DNA from: an uncultured Gammaproteobacteria bacterium
GTDB taxonomy: Bacteria; Pseudomonadota; Gammaproteobacteria; Arenicellales; JAANXG01
Length of the DNA: 61,756 nt
Direction of reading: 5' to 3'
Assembly (NCBI GenBank): GCA_947259175.1
Contig: CAMYKW010000024.1
Location: 37,951 to 99,706, forward strand
The notes below the pieces were generated by a model that worked only from the letters and a program-made list of their open reading frames with translations, did not search any database and was not told the origin of the DNA. Of the stretch, positions 15,693 to 24,658 are shown piece by piece. Numbering within the stretch: position 1 is the stretch's first letter; each line of letters opens with the position of its first letter. A program made the position numbers and the translations under genes.

Positions 15693-18641
15693 ATGACTTT
15701 GACCGCCAGCGCACACACCGATGACGACGCAGTCCGCGCACGCGTCGTGCGCATAGCCGGGTGGATACCGACGATGGCGGTCGCTGCGCTGTTAGCGGCG
15801 GGGGCAACACACGCCTCGGGCGACTCTGCCGAATTGCCGGATCTGATCGAAGCCATGAAAAGCTCCGCTACCGGCCCCTTTGACGAGCTGCGCTGGTTTT
15901 GCTTCGACGGCACCGTCCGCCCTCCCGAGGCGGGCTCATGCGCCGGACACGAAGGCGGAGTACAGCGGGGGGCGTGGAGCGCCGATACCCGACGCGTTCG
16001 CGCCCGTGGTTTTCATATTGCCAACGTGTTCGAAGGCATGGATATCGAGGCATTGTTGCGGGCGCCGGATCTTGTCGATGTCGTCAAGCAGTTCGTGCTC
16101 GAGCAGTATCTGATCTCGGCCGACGACGGTTGGATCTACCGGCGCGCGCGCTTTCACCGGGGTATTCTTCATGCCGAGGGCGAGGCGGAAGCGGTACGGC
16201 GACTGCTGGAGGGTCTGCTGGTTCAGCCGGCATGGCAGCAGCGCCACCATTGGGTTCTGCGGGAAGCGGTTCGATGGCTGCCGCACCTGCGCGAGACTCG
16301 CGTGTTGACGCGAACCCGGCGGCTGGCAAGCAGGATCGCCGACGCCGACGCCCAGTTTGCGGCGCTGCGCAATAAGATTCACGTGCGGCCGGGCCCGGAG
16401 GACGCCCAGTCGGTGCGTAACTACACGCAAAGCTTAGCCGCCAGCGTGCCGCGTTATGACTACCTGCGCCTCGCCGAGTTGCTCGACCGTGTGCACCATC
16501 CGCCGGCCGCCGCCGCGTTGCTCGCCGAGCTCGCAGCCGCAGTCCCCGATTCCTCGTACATACAAGGCCTGACAAGCAGCGCAGGGCTGGACGCCAACAT
16601 CAGCGGGCCGTTGCAGCGGCTGGTCGCGTATGCACGCGTTCTCGCCGAACTGCGGGAGGGGGTTTTTGCGAACGATGTACCGTCGCTGGCGCTCGAGCTG
16701 CTCGATATCGGCACCATTGCGGAGCGGGACATCTTCGCCGCTACGGCGCTGTTGCGTGCCGAACTTGCGACTGCCAGCCGCCGCACACGTCTCGTCTGGC
16801 TCAGACATACGGCACGGGCTCTGTACGGGATGGGCCTGATCTCGGAGCGGCAGTGGCGCGGTGTAGAGGGCAGTTTCAACGCGCTAGGCGACAAGTCGGC
16901 CTCGCTTGATACCTATCGTACTGAAGTGCGCTATTTGTCACGGGTACCGCACTGGGCGCAGCGCGCACTGGATTTCCACTTCGGCGAATCGGTAACACAT
17001 TTGTCCGTATTGGAACCCCGGGTGCGGCTGTATTTCGACGACCGGCTGCGTGGGTCGCCGCTGTTGTTTTACGCCGACGTGGTAGATACCCTGGTGGCAG
17101 ACGCGAATCGACTTGCCGGGGTGCGCCACGAAATCTTCGGCGCCCGGGTCGACACCGGTCTTCGCGCCCTCAATCCCGGTATCGCCCGCGGCACCCTGCG
17201 CGCCGGCCTCGAGGCAACGGTGGATCCCGAAGGACTGTATATCCTGCCAGCCACGACACTCGAATTGCCGCGGGTCGGCGGCATACTCACCGCCGGGGAG
17301 GGGAACGCCTTGTCCCATGTACAGCTCCTGGCACGCAACCTGGGCATTCCCAACGTGGCTGTAGACGCGCGCTTGATCCCGGTGCTGGAGTCTCACGCCG
17401 GAAGGCGCGCGGTGTTGGCCGCAAGTGCCGGGGGAACGGTGCGCATCGCCGAGGATGGACCACGCTGGAACTCGTCATTCGGCGACGCGCGTGCGTCCAC
17501 CCGCATTCGGGCAAATGTCGAAAAACTGGATCTCAGTGCGCGGCGGCTGGTGACGCTGGATCAAATTCGAGCTGCGCACTCGGGCCGCATCGTCGGCCCG
17601 AAAGCGGCGCACCTGGCGGAACTGAGGCACCACTTTCCCGGCGCCGTGGCGCAGGCGGTAGTGATCCCCTTCGGGGTGTTTCACAAACATCTGCAATACG
17701 AGGCATGGCCGCAAGGACCGGCGATGTCCACGTGGATGCGCTCACAATATCGTGCGCTCGCGCAGCGCGGCGCAAACCCGCAGCGGCAGCGTGAGGACAC
17801 CGCGCGGTTTCTTTCCCGGGTTCGGAGTTGGATCCTGGATCTCGAGCTCGACGACGGGTTTGTCGCGAAACTCGGCGCGGTGATGCACAACACCTTTGGC
17901 ACCGATGGCAGTTACGGCGTATTCGTGCGCAGCGACACCAATGTGGAGGATCTGCCCGGATTCACCGGCGCCGGCTTGAATCTGACCGTGCCCCACGTAG
18001 TCGGTTTCGAGAATATTCTGGATGCGATCAAGCGCGTGTGGGCCTCCCCGTTTCGCGAACGCGCCTATTCCTGGCGACAGGGACGCATGCAGGCACCGGA
18101 ACATGTCTATCCCTCGGTGTTATTGATGCTGAGTGTGCCGGTGGAGAAGTCTGGGGTGTTGGTGACCCGCGATATCGACTCGGGCAGTGCGGACGTGTTG
18201 TCGGTGGCGGTGAACGAAGGCATCGGCGGCGCGGTGGCGGGACAGGCCGCGGAAGAGCTGAGAATTGAACTGGCCACCGGGCGCACCCGCTTGCTGGCGC
18301 AGGCCACTGCGCCGCGCAAACGCGTGCTACGTGCGCGCGGCGGGCTGACCAAGGTGCCCGCCGACGGCCGCGATAGGGTGCTCGAAGATACGGAGATCCA
18401 ACGCCTGCTCACATTCGCCCGCGCGCTGCCCGATCGCTACCCGCGACTGACCGACGAATCTGGCGAATCGGTACCGGCGGACGTGGAGTTCGGATTCCGC
18501 GACGGAAAGCTGGCGTTGTTTCAGATTCGGCCGTATCTCGAGGATTCGCGCACCCGGGGTAACCGCTTTCTGACGACGCTGGACCGTCGTGCGGAGCACG
18601 CAACCGGCAAAGTGGTGAATCTCCTGGAACGGCCGGGATAA
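15693..18641 (+). CDS. Exported protein with phosphohistidine and PEP-synthase ATP-binding domains (dikinase-like)
   Basis: About 982 residues from ATG 15693. A signal-like segment (WIPTMAVAALLAAGATHASG, about 27-46) precedes a helical region of about 450 residues with no family I recognise. A swivelling phosphohistidine domain follows (GNALSHVQLLARNLGIPNV, His about 542), then a PPDK/PEP-synthase N-terminal ATP-binding domain (GRIVGPKAAHLAEL; FVRSDTNVEDLPGFTGAGLN; ending EFGFRDGKLALFQIRPY). The order His-domain then ATP domain is that of glucan/water dikinases, opposite to PEP synthase. An ATP-using enzyme with an export signal is odd. The start is uncertain: the frame is open from 15561. 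The 3' end overlaps mtgA by 121 bases on the other strand. Confidence 0.75.
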   Translation: MTLTASAHTDDDAVRARVVRIAGWIPTMAVAALLAAGATHASGDSAELPDLIEAMKSSATGPFDELRWFCFDGTVRPPEAGSCAGHEGGVQRGAWSADTRRVRARGFHIANVFEGMDIEALLRAPDLVDVVKQFVLEQYLISADDGWIYRRARFHRGILHAEGEAEAVRRLLEGLLVQPAWQQRHHWVLREAVRWLPHLRETRVLTRTRRLASRIADADAQFAALRNKIHVRPGPEDAQSVRNYTQSLAASVPRYDYLRLAELLDRVHHPPAAAALLAELAAAVPDSSYIQGLTSSAGLDANISGPLQRLVAYARVLAELREGVFANDVPSLALELLDIGTIAERDIFAATALLRAELATASRRTRLVWLRHTARALYGMGLISERQWRGVEGSFNALGDKSASLDTYRTEVRYLSRVPHWAQRALDFHFGESVTHLSVLEPRVRLYFDDRLRGSPLLFYADVVDTLVADANRLAGVRHEIFGARVDTGLRALNPGIARGTLRAGLEATVDPEGLYILPATTLELPRVGGILTAGEGNALSHVQLLARNLGIPNVAVDARLIPVLESHAGRRAVLAASAGGTVRIAEDGPRWNSSFGDARASTRIRANVEKLDLSARRLVTLDQIRAAHSGRIVGPKAAHLAELRHHFPGAVAQAVVIPFGVFHKHLQYEAWPQGPAMSTWMRSQYRALAQRGANPQRQREDTARFLSRVRSWILDLELDDGFVAKLGAVMHNTFGTDGSYGVFVRSDTNVEDLPGFTGAGLNLTVPHVVGFENILDAIKRVWASPFRERAYSWRQGRMQAPEHVYPSVLLMLSVPVEKSGVLVTRDIDSGSADVLSVAVNEGIGGAVAGQAAEELRIELATGRTRLLAQATAPRKRVLRARGGLTKVPADGRDRVLEDTEIQRLLTFARALPDRYPRLTDESGESVPADVEFGFRDGKLALFQIRPYLEDSRTRGNRFLTTLDRRAEHATGKVVNLLERPG

Positions 18642-19387
18642 CACACGTTACCGGCACCGGCGTTGACCCTCGCGGTCAGCTCCAGGGCGCTCACGTACCC
18701 CATGCTTTCGAGCTGCTCCATTTGACGCAGAATCCACCGTGTCCGGCCGCGCACATACGGCGATGGCCCGCTGATCTTGAGCCTGCGCGGATTCGGCAAC
18801 ACCGCCGCCAGCAACGCCGCCTCGTAGGCGTTCAACCCGGCCGGCGGCTTGGAGAAGAAACGTCGACTCGCCGCCTCCACCCCGAATACGCCGGGCGCGA
18901 ATTCGGCGATATTCAGATATACCTCCAGAATACGCCGTTTCGACCATAATAGTTCGAGCATCACGGTCAAATACGCCTCCACTCCTTTGCGCAAATAACT
19001 GCGCCCTGGCCACAGGAACAGGTTCTTCGCCACTTGTTGCGTGATCGTGCTGGCGCCGCGCACCTGGGTGCGCTGTTTGCTTTCCTGTAACGCACTCTTT
19101 ATCTGTTGTATATCAAAACCCCAGTGGCGGAGGAACTTCTGATCCTCGGAGGCGATCACCGCGAGCGCCATATGGGGCGATATAGTCTCCCAGGCGGTCC
19201 AGCGGTAGTCCATTTCCGCACCGCGGTGGCTGGAAAAATACTGACTGCGAAGCATGAAGGCGGAGGTGGGCGGAGGTATCCAGCGCAGCGCCCCTATCAC
19301 GGTAATGGACGTGATAATCACGACGGCTACGAGTCTCAAGATCAGCCGGCGGAAACCACGACGCCGGCGCCTGGATTTAGCCCGCAT
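18521..19387 (-). CDS. mtgA: Monofunctional peptidoglycan transglycosylase MtgA
   Basis: Polymerises lipid II into glycan strands at the inner membrane. The 288-residue protein has a basic N-terminus, one transmembrane helix (LILRLVAVVIITSITVIGAL, about 15-34) and the GT51 domain with EDQKFLRHWGFD, RGASTITQQVAKNLFL and KRRILEVYLNIAEF. The GT51 domain ends around residue 235 (RQMEQLESMGYV). The last 50 residues are not typical and lie antisense to the 3' end of the dikinase-like gene, which suggests a lost stop codon or frameshift that extended the reading frame. Confidence 0.9.
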   Translation of the reverse strand: MRAKSRRRRRGFRRLILRLVAVVIITSITVIGALRWIPPPTSAFMLRSQYFSSHRGAEMDYRWTAWETISPHMALAVIASEDQKFLRHWGFDIQQIKSALQESKQRTQVRGASTITQQVAKNLFLWPGRSYLRKGVEAYLTVMLELLWSKRRILEVYLNIAEFAPGVFGVEAASRRFFSKPPAGLNAYEAALLAAVLPNPRRLKISGPSPYVRGRTRWILRQMEQLESMGYVSALELTARVNAGAGNVCYPGRSRRFTTLPVACSARRSSVVRKRLPRVRESSRYGRI

Positions 19388-19811
19388 GTTGCGTCAAGAC
19401 ACCCATTGACTGTTCGTGGGTTGCGCTAACAGAACCCGTAGCGTCGGATTTTAGCATTCACGACGCAATCTTGCCGTCATGCCGGTTAAGAGTAGTCGCG
19501 GAGCAACGATGCAATAGATCTGGCAGATCATCAGTCAGTTTGCGCCGCTTACGGCGCCATTTTAGATCGTAATTCGAAATCGAGTCTAATTGAGGCGCGG
19601 GTCTTTGGCGAGTCAAGCGGGGAAGCGCTATGGGGCAAATGCGTATATGGGGGACGCTAGGCACATCGTAGTCCATCGCCTGGTTATCCGCTTGCAAAAG
19701 CGGATACTATAATGGTAACCGATCGGTGCTCCACCTGCCGCGGCGCTGTTGAATATTGCAGCGCGTAGCCGTGCGGATTCATCGCTCTAATCATCGTTTA
19801 GAGGTCGAACT
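19388..19811. other. 424-bp intergenic region with an inverted repeat and a -10-like box
   Basis: No convincing gene. Near its right end ATCCGCTT-GCAA-AAGCGGAT (19686-19705) forms a perfect 8-bp inverted repeat, followed two bases later by TATAAT (19708-19713). This looks like a promoter for the exported protein gene at 19812 with a possible operator over its spacer; no clear -35 box is visible. Confidence 0.4.
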
Positions 19812-20366
19812 ATGAAAATACGCGACTCATTAGCGTTACTATCCGCTTGGTTGCTGACCATAGTCTGGTGGTCTGCACCCCTTACATACGGTGCCGAGGC
19901 GACGATGGTGGGCGTGTATGAAAACTGCGGGCTGGTCACCGGAAGCGTGTTTATCGAAGGGGAGGATCTTTCCGCTGAAGAGCGGGCCAGCGCGTCAGCG
20001 GCGGTTGAGGCCGCCATTATTCGCTATGGTTTCGACGGTGCGCTGCCCCACGCCAGCCGGGTGCTGAAGCGTTACGGTATTCAAGCCATCAGGATCAATA
20101 GGCAAGGTTTTGAGGGTTGCAGCCAGGTCACCAGCGGTAAGTTTGTGCAGGCTATCGGTAACTACTGCGGTGACCAGCTGGTCAGCGCCGAAATTCGTGT
20201 CGACGGAAAGGTCGTGGCCAAGAAAACCGGCGGCCTGTCCTCATTCGAGACGTTTGTGGACGAATCGTTGCCAGACTTGCGCCGTCGGGGCATCTGGGAT
20301 CGCCCGCGCGTCGAGGTCAATAGCGCAGGAGACTGCGAGCCCACGCCCGGCGCCGACCAGCGTTGA
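19812..20366 (+). CDS. Unrecognised exported protein
   Basis: A 184-residue protein with a signal peptide (MKIRDSLALLSAWLLTIVWW, likely cut after LTYGA near residue 28). The mature part has four cysteines (in YENCGLVTG, FEGCSQVTS, GNYCGDQLV and AGDCEPTPG), which could form two disulfides in the periplasm. It contains a helical stretch (LSAEERASASAAVEAAIIRYG) and a likely beta segment (QLVSAEIRVDGKVVAKKTG). I do not recognise the family. The TATAAT box and inverted repeat at 19686-19713 lie about 100 bases upstream. Confidence 0.65.
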   Translation: MKIRDSLALLSAWLLTIVWWSAPLTYGAEATMVGVYENCGLVTGSVFIEGEDLSAEERASASAAVEAAIIRYGFDGALPHASRVLKRYGIQAIRINRQGFEGCSQVTSGKFVQAIGNYCGDQLVSAEIRVDGKVVAKKTGGLSSFETFVDESLPDLRRRGIWDRPRVEVNSAGDCEPTPGADQR

Positions 20367-20841
20367 AGCCATCGGCGGTGGCGCACATTCCGGCCACCCA
20401 ATAAAAAATGCCGGTGGCCGACACGAGCCGGCCACCGACCCACTACCCCACCTATCCGAAAGGCGGGCCTGAACAACAACCTTGGAAATGACATCCGGCG
20501 ATGGCCGGAACTACCCCTACCCGAAAAGACTGCTAACCATTAGTATAGACCAGCGTGGCCAAAGGGAAAGTCGGCCTGGAACAACACGGCGGCAACCGGC
20601 GCGTTGGCGACCCCGGCCCGGAGCGCCGGGTGGTTGGCCTTGAGAATTTTTCTGACTAAACTCTATGTTTATTGTCAGCAGATCCCGGGGTACCCAGGGT
20701 CGGTTGACGGTGGTGAGGACTGCCACATTCAATCTACGCACGGTGATCCCGGGCGCAGGGCACGGAGGATAATCGGCCGCAATTTTTTCGCGTGACCGCA
20801 ATCACGCGAACAATTTGATCGCCTCACTGTGGGGGTGGGAT
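20367..20841. other. 475-bp intergenic region with two stem-loops
   Basis: No gene can be supported; a minus-strand frame of 94 codons has no family character. CGGTGGCC (20412-20419) pairs with GGCCACCG (20430-20437). On the minus strand this stem is followed by GCATTTTTT. A second hairpin, CGCGTGA-CCGCAA-TCACGCG, lies at about 20790-20809, just upstream of the small basic protein gene. Confidence 0.4.
20403..20437 (-). terminator. Possible intrinsic terminator, minus strand
   Basis: Read on the minus strand, CGGTGGCC and GGCCACCG form an 8-bp GC-rich stem with a 10-base loop, followed by GCATTTTTT. No minus-strand gene lies immediately to its right, so it would stop only antisense or long read-through transcripts. 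On the plus strand it follows the 19812 gene by about 45 bases but lacks a T-run there. Confidence 0.4.
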
Positions 20842-21060
20842 ATGGCAGAACGTGAAAATCGACGCAATCCAGGCTCGACCGAGCGGATTGTTATGTCGTC
20901 CAAATATTCCGGCTCCGAGCGCCGCCGCAAAGAGCGCCGTGCGACCACCGATCGCCGGGGCGTACACCGCGCTGACGGCAAACTCTCGCGGCGCTCCGGG
21001 AAAGGACGCAGGAAGGGAGAGAAGATCGGGTTATTTCTCCGGGATGTAGCCAAAAAATAG
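20842..21060 (+). CDS. Small Arg/Lys-rich protein, unknown
   Basis: A 72-residue, strongly basic protein (MAERENRRNPGSTERIVM...) with clustered charges (SERRRKERRATTDRRG; RRSGKGRRKGEKIG) and a hydrophobic end (LFLRDVAKK). A GGGGGTGGG ribosome-binding site lies just before the ATG at 20842. The RRxxERRxxxDRR pattern recalls the basic linkers seen at the start of PilZ-like proteins, but no PilZ domain follows. It may bind nucleic acid or polyphosphate; this is a guess. Confidence 0.5.
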   Translation: MAERENRRNPGSTERIVMSSKYSGSERRRKERRATTDRRGVHRADGKLSRRSGKGRRKGEKIGLFLRDVAKK

Positions 21061-21114
21061 TCGCGGCTACCTCCGGCAAGTGTCAGCATCATTGTGATCC
21101 AGGGGAGATAGCGC

Positions 21115-21411
21115 ATGAGCGCCTACGTGATCGTAGATATCGACATCACCGACCCGGTTCAGTACCAAGAATACAAAAAGCAGGTGCCCCCGTCCCTCGA
21201 GAAATACGGGGGCCGTTTCGTGGTCCGTGGCGGCGACGTCGAAGTCCTGGAAGGCGATTGGTCGCCGAACCGTCTGGTGGTGTTGGAATTCGACTCCGTT
21301 TCCCAGGCCAAGCGCTGGTGGTCGTCCAGTGAGTACGCGGCGCCCAAGTCTTTGCGGCAGTCCGCGGCGACGTCGTCGATGATCGTGGTCGAGGGAGTTT
21401 CCAACAATTAG
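21115..21411 (+). CDS. DUF1330 family protein
   Basis: A 98-residue DUF1330 protein of the dimeric ferredoxin-like fold. The signature DITDPVQYQEYKKQVPPSLEKYGGRFVVRGG and VVLEFDSVSQAKRWWSSSEY are characteristic. Function is unknown in the family. A GGGGAG ribosome-binding site precedes ATG 21115 by about 7 bases. It lies on the same strand as the basic protein at 20842 and is convergent with the EamA transporter. Confidence 0.9.
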   Translation: MSAYVIVDIDITDPVQYQEYKKQVPPSLEKYGGRFVVRGGDVEVLEGDWSPNRLVVLEFDSVSQAKRWWSSSEYAAPKSLRQSAATSSMIVVEGVSNN

Positions 21412-21432
21412 CCCACAGGCAGCGGGCGAATA

Positions 21433-22326
21433 TCAGCGTTTCGCGCGCTTCGCAAGAAGCGTCGCCACGTAGATCCCGGCGAATATCAGGCCGATGCCGG
21501 CAAGGTGATAAATCGCCAGGCGTTCCCCAAGAAACACTATCGCCAACAGGGCGACAAAAACCGGAAGCAGGTTCACGAACAGACCCGCGAGGTTTGCGCT
21601 ACCGGTGTGAACCGCCCGATTCCAAAACACGTAGGCCAGCACCGAGGGAAAAATACCGACGTAGCCCAGCATGAGGACGGAGGTGCGATCCAACTCGAAG
21701 GTTTTTCCCTGCAACAAATCCCAGGCATAGAACGGAACGATTCCTGTAATACCCAACGCGATCGTCACAGTTAGAAGTCCGACCTGATCGATGTCCCCGG
21801 GCAGTCGCTTCAAGAGCAGTGAATACACGGCCCAACTGACCACCGCAAACAGCATCAAGCCATCCCCAAGATTCACGCTCAGATCGAGCAGCACGCCGGC
21901 GTCGCCCCGGCTGATGACAATCAACACTCCCGCCGCGGCCAACAATGCGCCGGTAAATTCGTACACGTTCGGTTTTTCGTGGCCGGTCAACGTCGTCAGC
22001 AGCAGGATGATGATCGGCAGCGCAGCGCTGATGATGCCGACGTTGATGGCTGTGGTCCAATTCAGGGCCCAATACTGGAAGGTGTTGTAAATCGTGACGC
22101 TGAGGAACGCGATCACCAGGAGATACATCCAGTTATCCCGGTAGAATTCCCGTTGGCGGTATACGGCTCGGTAACCGAACGGCAGAATAACGAGCAAGGC
22201 GACGACCCAACGCCAAAACGACAATGTGAACGCCGGGATATGGCCACTTGCGAGCTTGCCGACGATCGCGTTGGCGGCCCAGAAGAACACACATAGGATC
22301 AGCAATACAGGAGCAGGCAATAACAT
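21433..22326 (-). CDS. EamA/DMT-family transporter
   Basis: A 297-residue inner-membrane protein with about ten hydrophobic helices, arranged as two EamA repeats. The first starts LLPAPVLLILCVFFWAANAIVGKLASG, and the second includes WAVYSLLLKRLPG and YVGIFPSVLAYVFWNRAV. It ends in a basic cytoplasmic tail (LLAKRAKR). DMT transporters often export amino acids or metabolites; the substrate cannot be read from sequence. Divergent from the YpfJ-type peptidase, with 292 bases between that hold no other gene. Confidence 0.9.
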   Translation of the reverse strand: MLLPAPVLLILCVFFWAANAIVGKLASGHIPAFTLSFWRWVVALLVILPFGYRAVYRQREFYRDNWMYLLVIAFLSVTIYNTFQYWALNWTTAINVGIISAALPIIILLLTTLTGHEKPNVYEFTGALLAAAGVLIVISRGDAGVLLDLSVNLGDGLMLFAVVSWAVYSLLLKRLPGDIDQVGLLTVTIALGITGIVPFYAWDLLQGKTFELDRTSVLMLGYVGIFPSVLAYVFWNRAVHTGSANLAGLFVNLLPVFVALLAIVFLGERLAIYHLAGIGLIFAGIYVATLLAKRAKR

Positions 22327-22618
22327 CAGCGGTGGATCGGTTCTTAGTTGATCGTTGACTACGGTTGGGCACGGTACACACGCCGCGAGCGATAATCAGC
22401 AGCGATGTTCGCCGGCGAATCGCAGTCGGTCAAGCGGCAGCGCTGTGCATCTGGCGCGTTGTCGCGCATGGCTCGGGATCGAAATGTTTCGATGGTCGCG
22501 CTCCGACAACTTGTACGACTGCTTGAAAATTCGACAATCGCTTTGAGTTTATTTATCGTAACGAACCTGCACTCACACAATGTCTCGTATTATCTTGTTC
22601 TGGGTCGCTTAAGCAACA

Positions 22619-23491
22619 ATGAGATGGAGAACCGGTAGGCGCAGCACCAACATCGAAGATCGCCGCGGTCGCAGAGCCACCCGCGGCGTGCCCAGAGGTG
22701 TAAAGTTTGGCGGCGGATTCGGCCTGCTGGCGTTGGTGGCGGTGCTGTTTCTCGGCGGTGATCCCACGCAGATTATCAACATGCTCGCCGGTGGCGGGTC
22801 GATGAGCCCGCAACCGCAGGGACAGGAAGCGCCGCGCCCGGGTACGCTGCAGGACGAGGGGGCACAGTTTATCTCCGTGGTGCTGGCGGATACCGAGGAT
22901 ACCTGGAGCGCACTGTTCCGGTCCGCCGGGGGCCGTTACCAACCCCCCAAGCTGGTATTGTATACCGACTCTGTGCAATCGGCGTGCGGATTCAGTTCCG
23001 CGGCAACCGGTCCGTTCTACTGCCCGCCCGATCAGAAGGTATACATAGACCTCGGCTTTTTCCGCCAATTACAGCAGTTCGGCGCGTCCGGTGACTTCGC
23101 CCAAGCCTATGTCGTCAGCCATGAGATCGCGCATCACGTGCAGAACCTGCTGGGCACATCGCGGCAGGTGCGGCAATTGCAGGCGCGGTCGTCCGAGGCC
23201 CAGGCCAACGCCCTGTCGGTGCTGACCGAGCTGCAGGCGGATTGCTATGCCGGGGTGTGGGCGCATCACGCGCACAAACAACGGCGCATACTCGAACCCG
23301 GCGATGCCGAAGAGGGCCTGCGCGCCGCGGCATCGGTGGGCGATGACCGCATGCAACAGATGGCCGGCCGGCGTATACAGCCCGAGTCCTTCACCCACGG
23401 ATCCTCGGAACAACGCATGCACTGGTTCCGCACCGGGCTCAACAGCGGGTCTCTGGAGGCCTGCGATACCTTTGCCCAAGCCAGTCGCTGA
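22619..23491 (+). CDS. ypfJ: YpfJ-type neutral zinc metallopeptidase
   Basis: A 290-residue member of the KPN_02809/YpfJ neutral zinc metallopeptidase family. The N-terminus (MRWRTGRRSTNIEDRRG) is the family's conserved start; one hydrophobic segment (FGLLALVAVLFLGG, about 34-47) anchors or exports it. The zinc motif is VVSHEIAHHVQNLLG (about 165-180), with ELQADCYAGVWAHH about 40 residues later giving the third ligand. The substrate is not known. It is followed after 58 bases by the broken transporter gene. Confidence 0.92.
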   Translation: MRWRTGRRSTNIEDRRGRRATRGVPRGVKFGGGFGLLALVAVLFLGGDPTQIINMLAGGGSMSPQPQGQEAPRPGTLQDEGAQFISVVLADTEDTWSALFRSAGGRYQPPKLVLYTDSVQSACGFSSAATGPFYCPPDQKVYIDLGFFRQLQQFGASGDFAQAYVVSHEIAHHVQNLLGTSRQVRQLQARSSEAQANALSVLTELQADCYAGVWAHHAHKQRRILEPGDAEEGLRAAASVGDDRMQQMAGRRIQPESFTHGSSEQRMHWFRTGLNSGSLEACDTFAQASR

Positions 23492-23549
23492 CGCGGCAAG
23501 CAATAAGCAACCGACGCTCATGGCGGGTTACCAAACCCCGGCATAGCTG

Positions 23550-24637
23550 ATGGACACCAGCGTATTCCTGCTGGTCTTCACGGCGGCACTGCTGCATGCC
23601 GGTTGGAACGCGGCGGTAAAATTCGATGATGACCGGCTGGCGGCGATGGCGGTGCTAGCCCGCGTTTCTCACCGGGATCCCGGATGCTGGCGCAGGACTC
23701 GCTCGACTGCGCGCCGCGCTGGAGCGAAACCCATAGCCGTAGCTATGGGTTGAGTGAAGCGCAAGTGCAGGTGGGCGAGGACCAGCCAGGGCCGGGATAG
23801 GCGTGACTGCCATGACAATGTGTATTGCGCTGATTCCGCACATCGTGTTGAACTGCAACTTCAATTTGAGGCCTGGCGCCGCCTGGTGAGAAATGCGGGC
23901 TAGTCCTCGGTTGCGGCCTGCTCGCCGCCATCGCGTTGCCATGGGTGGACCATCCAGCGCCGGCCAGCTGGCCGTTTCTCGCCGCTTCCTTGGCGTGTCA
24001 CTTTGGGTACAAAGTTGGCCTGGTCCGCGCCTACAGTCATGGCGGCTTTGCCCAGGTCTATCCGATCGCACGCGGTGCAGCGCCCTTGCTGGTGACCCTG
24101 TGGGCGGTGGGCTTGTTTGGCGAATCACTCGCGCCGGCGCAAGTCGCCGCGATCGGCGCCATCATTCTGGGCGTACTCACTCTTGCGCTGCGCGGCCGGG
24201 GTCTGTTCGTCCACGATCGGCGCGCCGTGGGTTTCGCATTGCTCACCGCGGTGTTCATTAGCGGCTACACGGTGTTCGACGGCATCGGCGTGCGCCATGC
24301 CGGCAGCCCACACGGCTACGTGGTGTGGTTGTTCATCCTCGATACCGTTCCCTTTTTGCTACTGGCGCTCCGAGTACACAAAAAACAAACCTTATCGGTC
24401 ATGCGACGCAGGTGGTTGCTGGGTCTGATCGCCGGCGGCATGTCGCTGGCCGCCTACTGGCTGGTCGTGTGGGCAATGAGCCTGGGCTCGATACCGGTGG
24501 TTTCCGCGTTGCGCGAAACATCCATTGTGTTCGCGGCATTGATCGGCATATTTCTGTTCAAGGAGCCGATGGGGGCGCGGCACGTCGGAGCGGCGGCGGC
24601 GGTCGCTGCCGGAGTGATCATCCTACGCGTATTTTAA
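23550..24637 (+). pseudogene. EamA/DMT-family transporter gene broken by a MITE-like insertion
   Basis: The reading frame from ATG 23550 (MDTSVFLLVFTAALLHAGWN) runs into a 245-bp insert at codon 36, which shifts the frame. The transporter resumes at 23904, beginning VLGCGLLAAIALPWVD, and continues to the stop at 24637 with the second EamA repeat (ISGYTVFDGIGVRHAG; GSIPVVSALRETSIVFAALIG). Deleting the insert together with one CTAG yields a single 280-residue frame. The rest of the gene carries no further damage, so the insertion is recent. A second EamA gene lies at 21433. Confidence 0.88.
23655..23903. mobile_element. Full-length MITE-like element inserted in a transporter gene
   Basis: CTAG at 23655-23658 and at 23900-23903 flank a 241-bp element. 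Its ends are CCCGCGTTTCTCACC (one mismatch to the family) and the complement of CCCGCATTTCTCACC. It contains the hairpin ACCCATAGC-CGTA-GCTATGGGT and a conserved block starting GGCGAGGACCAGCCAGGG. The reverse complement aligns with the copy starting at 61564. No protein is encoded. It gives the family's full length and target duplication. Confidence 0.92.
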
Positions 24638-24658
24638 CCGGACCGGCTCCGGCGTCGC

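Noticed and set aside
20517-20801. Minus-strand frame of 94 codons in the 20.4-20.8 kb gap
   Set aside because: No ribosome-binding site, no motif and composition typical of noise; described only as intergenic.
23655-23903. Short reading frames inside the MITE
   Set aside because: They are short, differ between copies and carry no transposase motif; the element appears non-coding.
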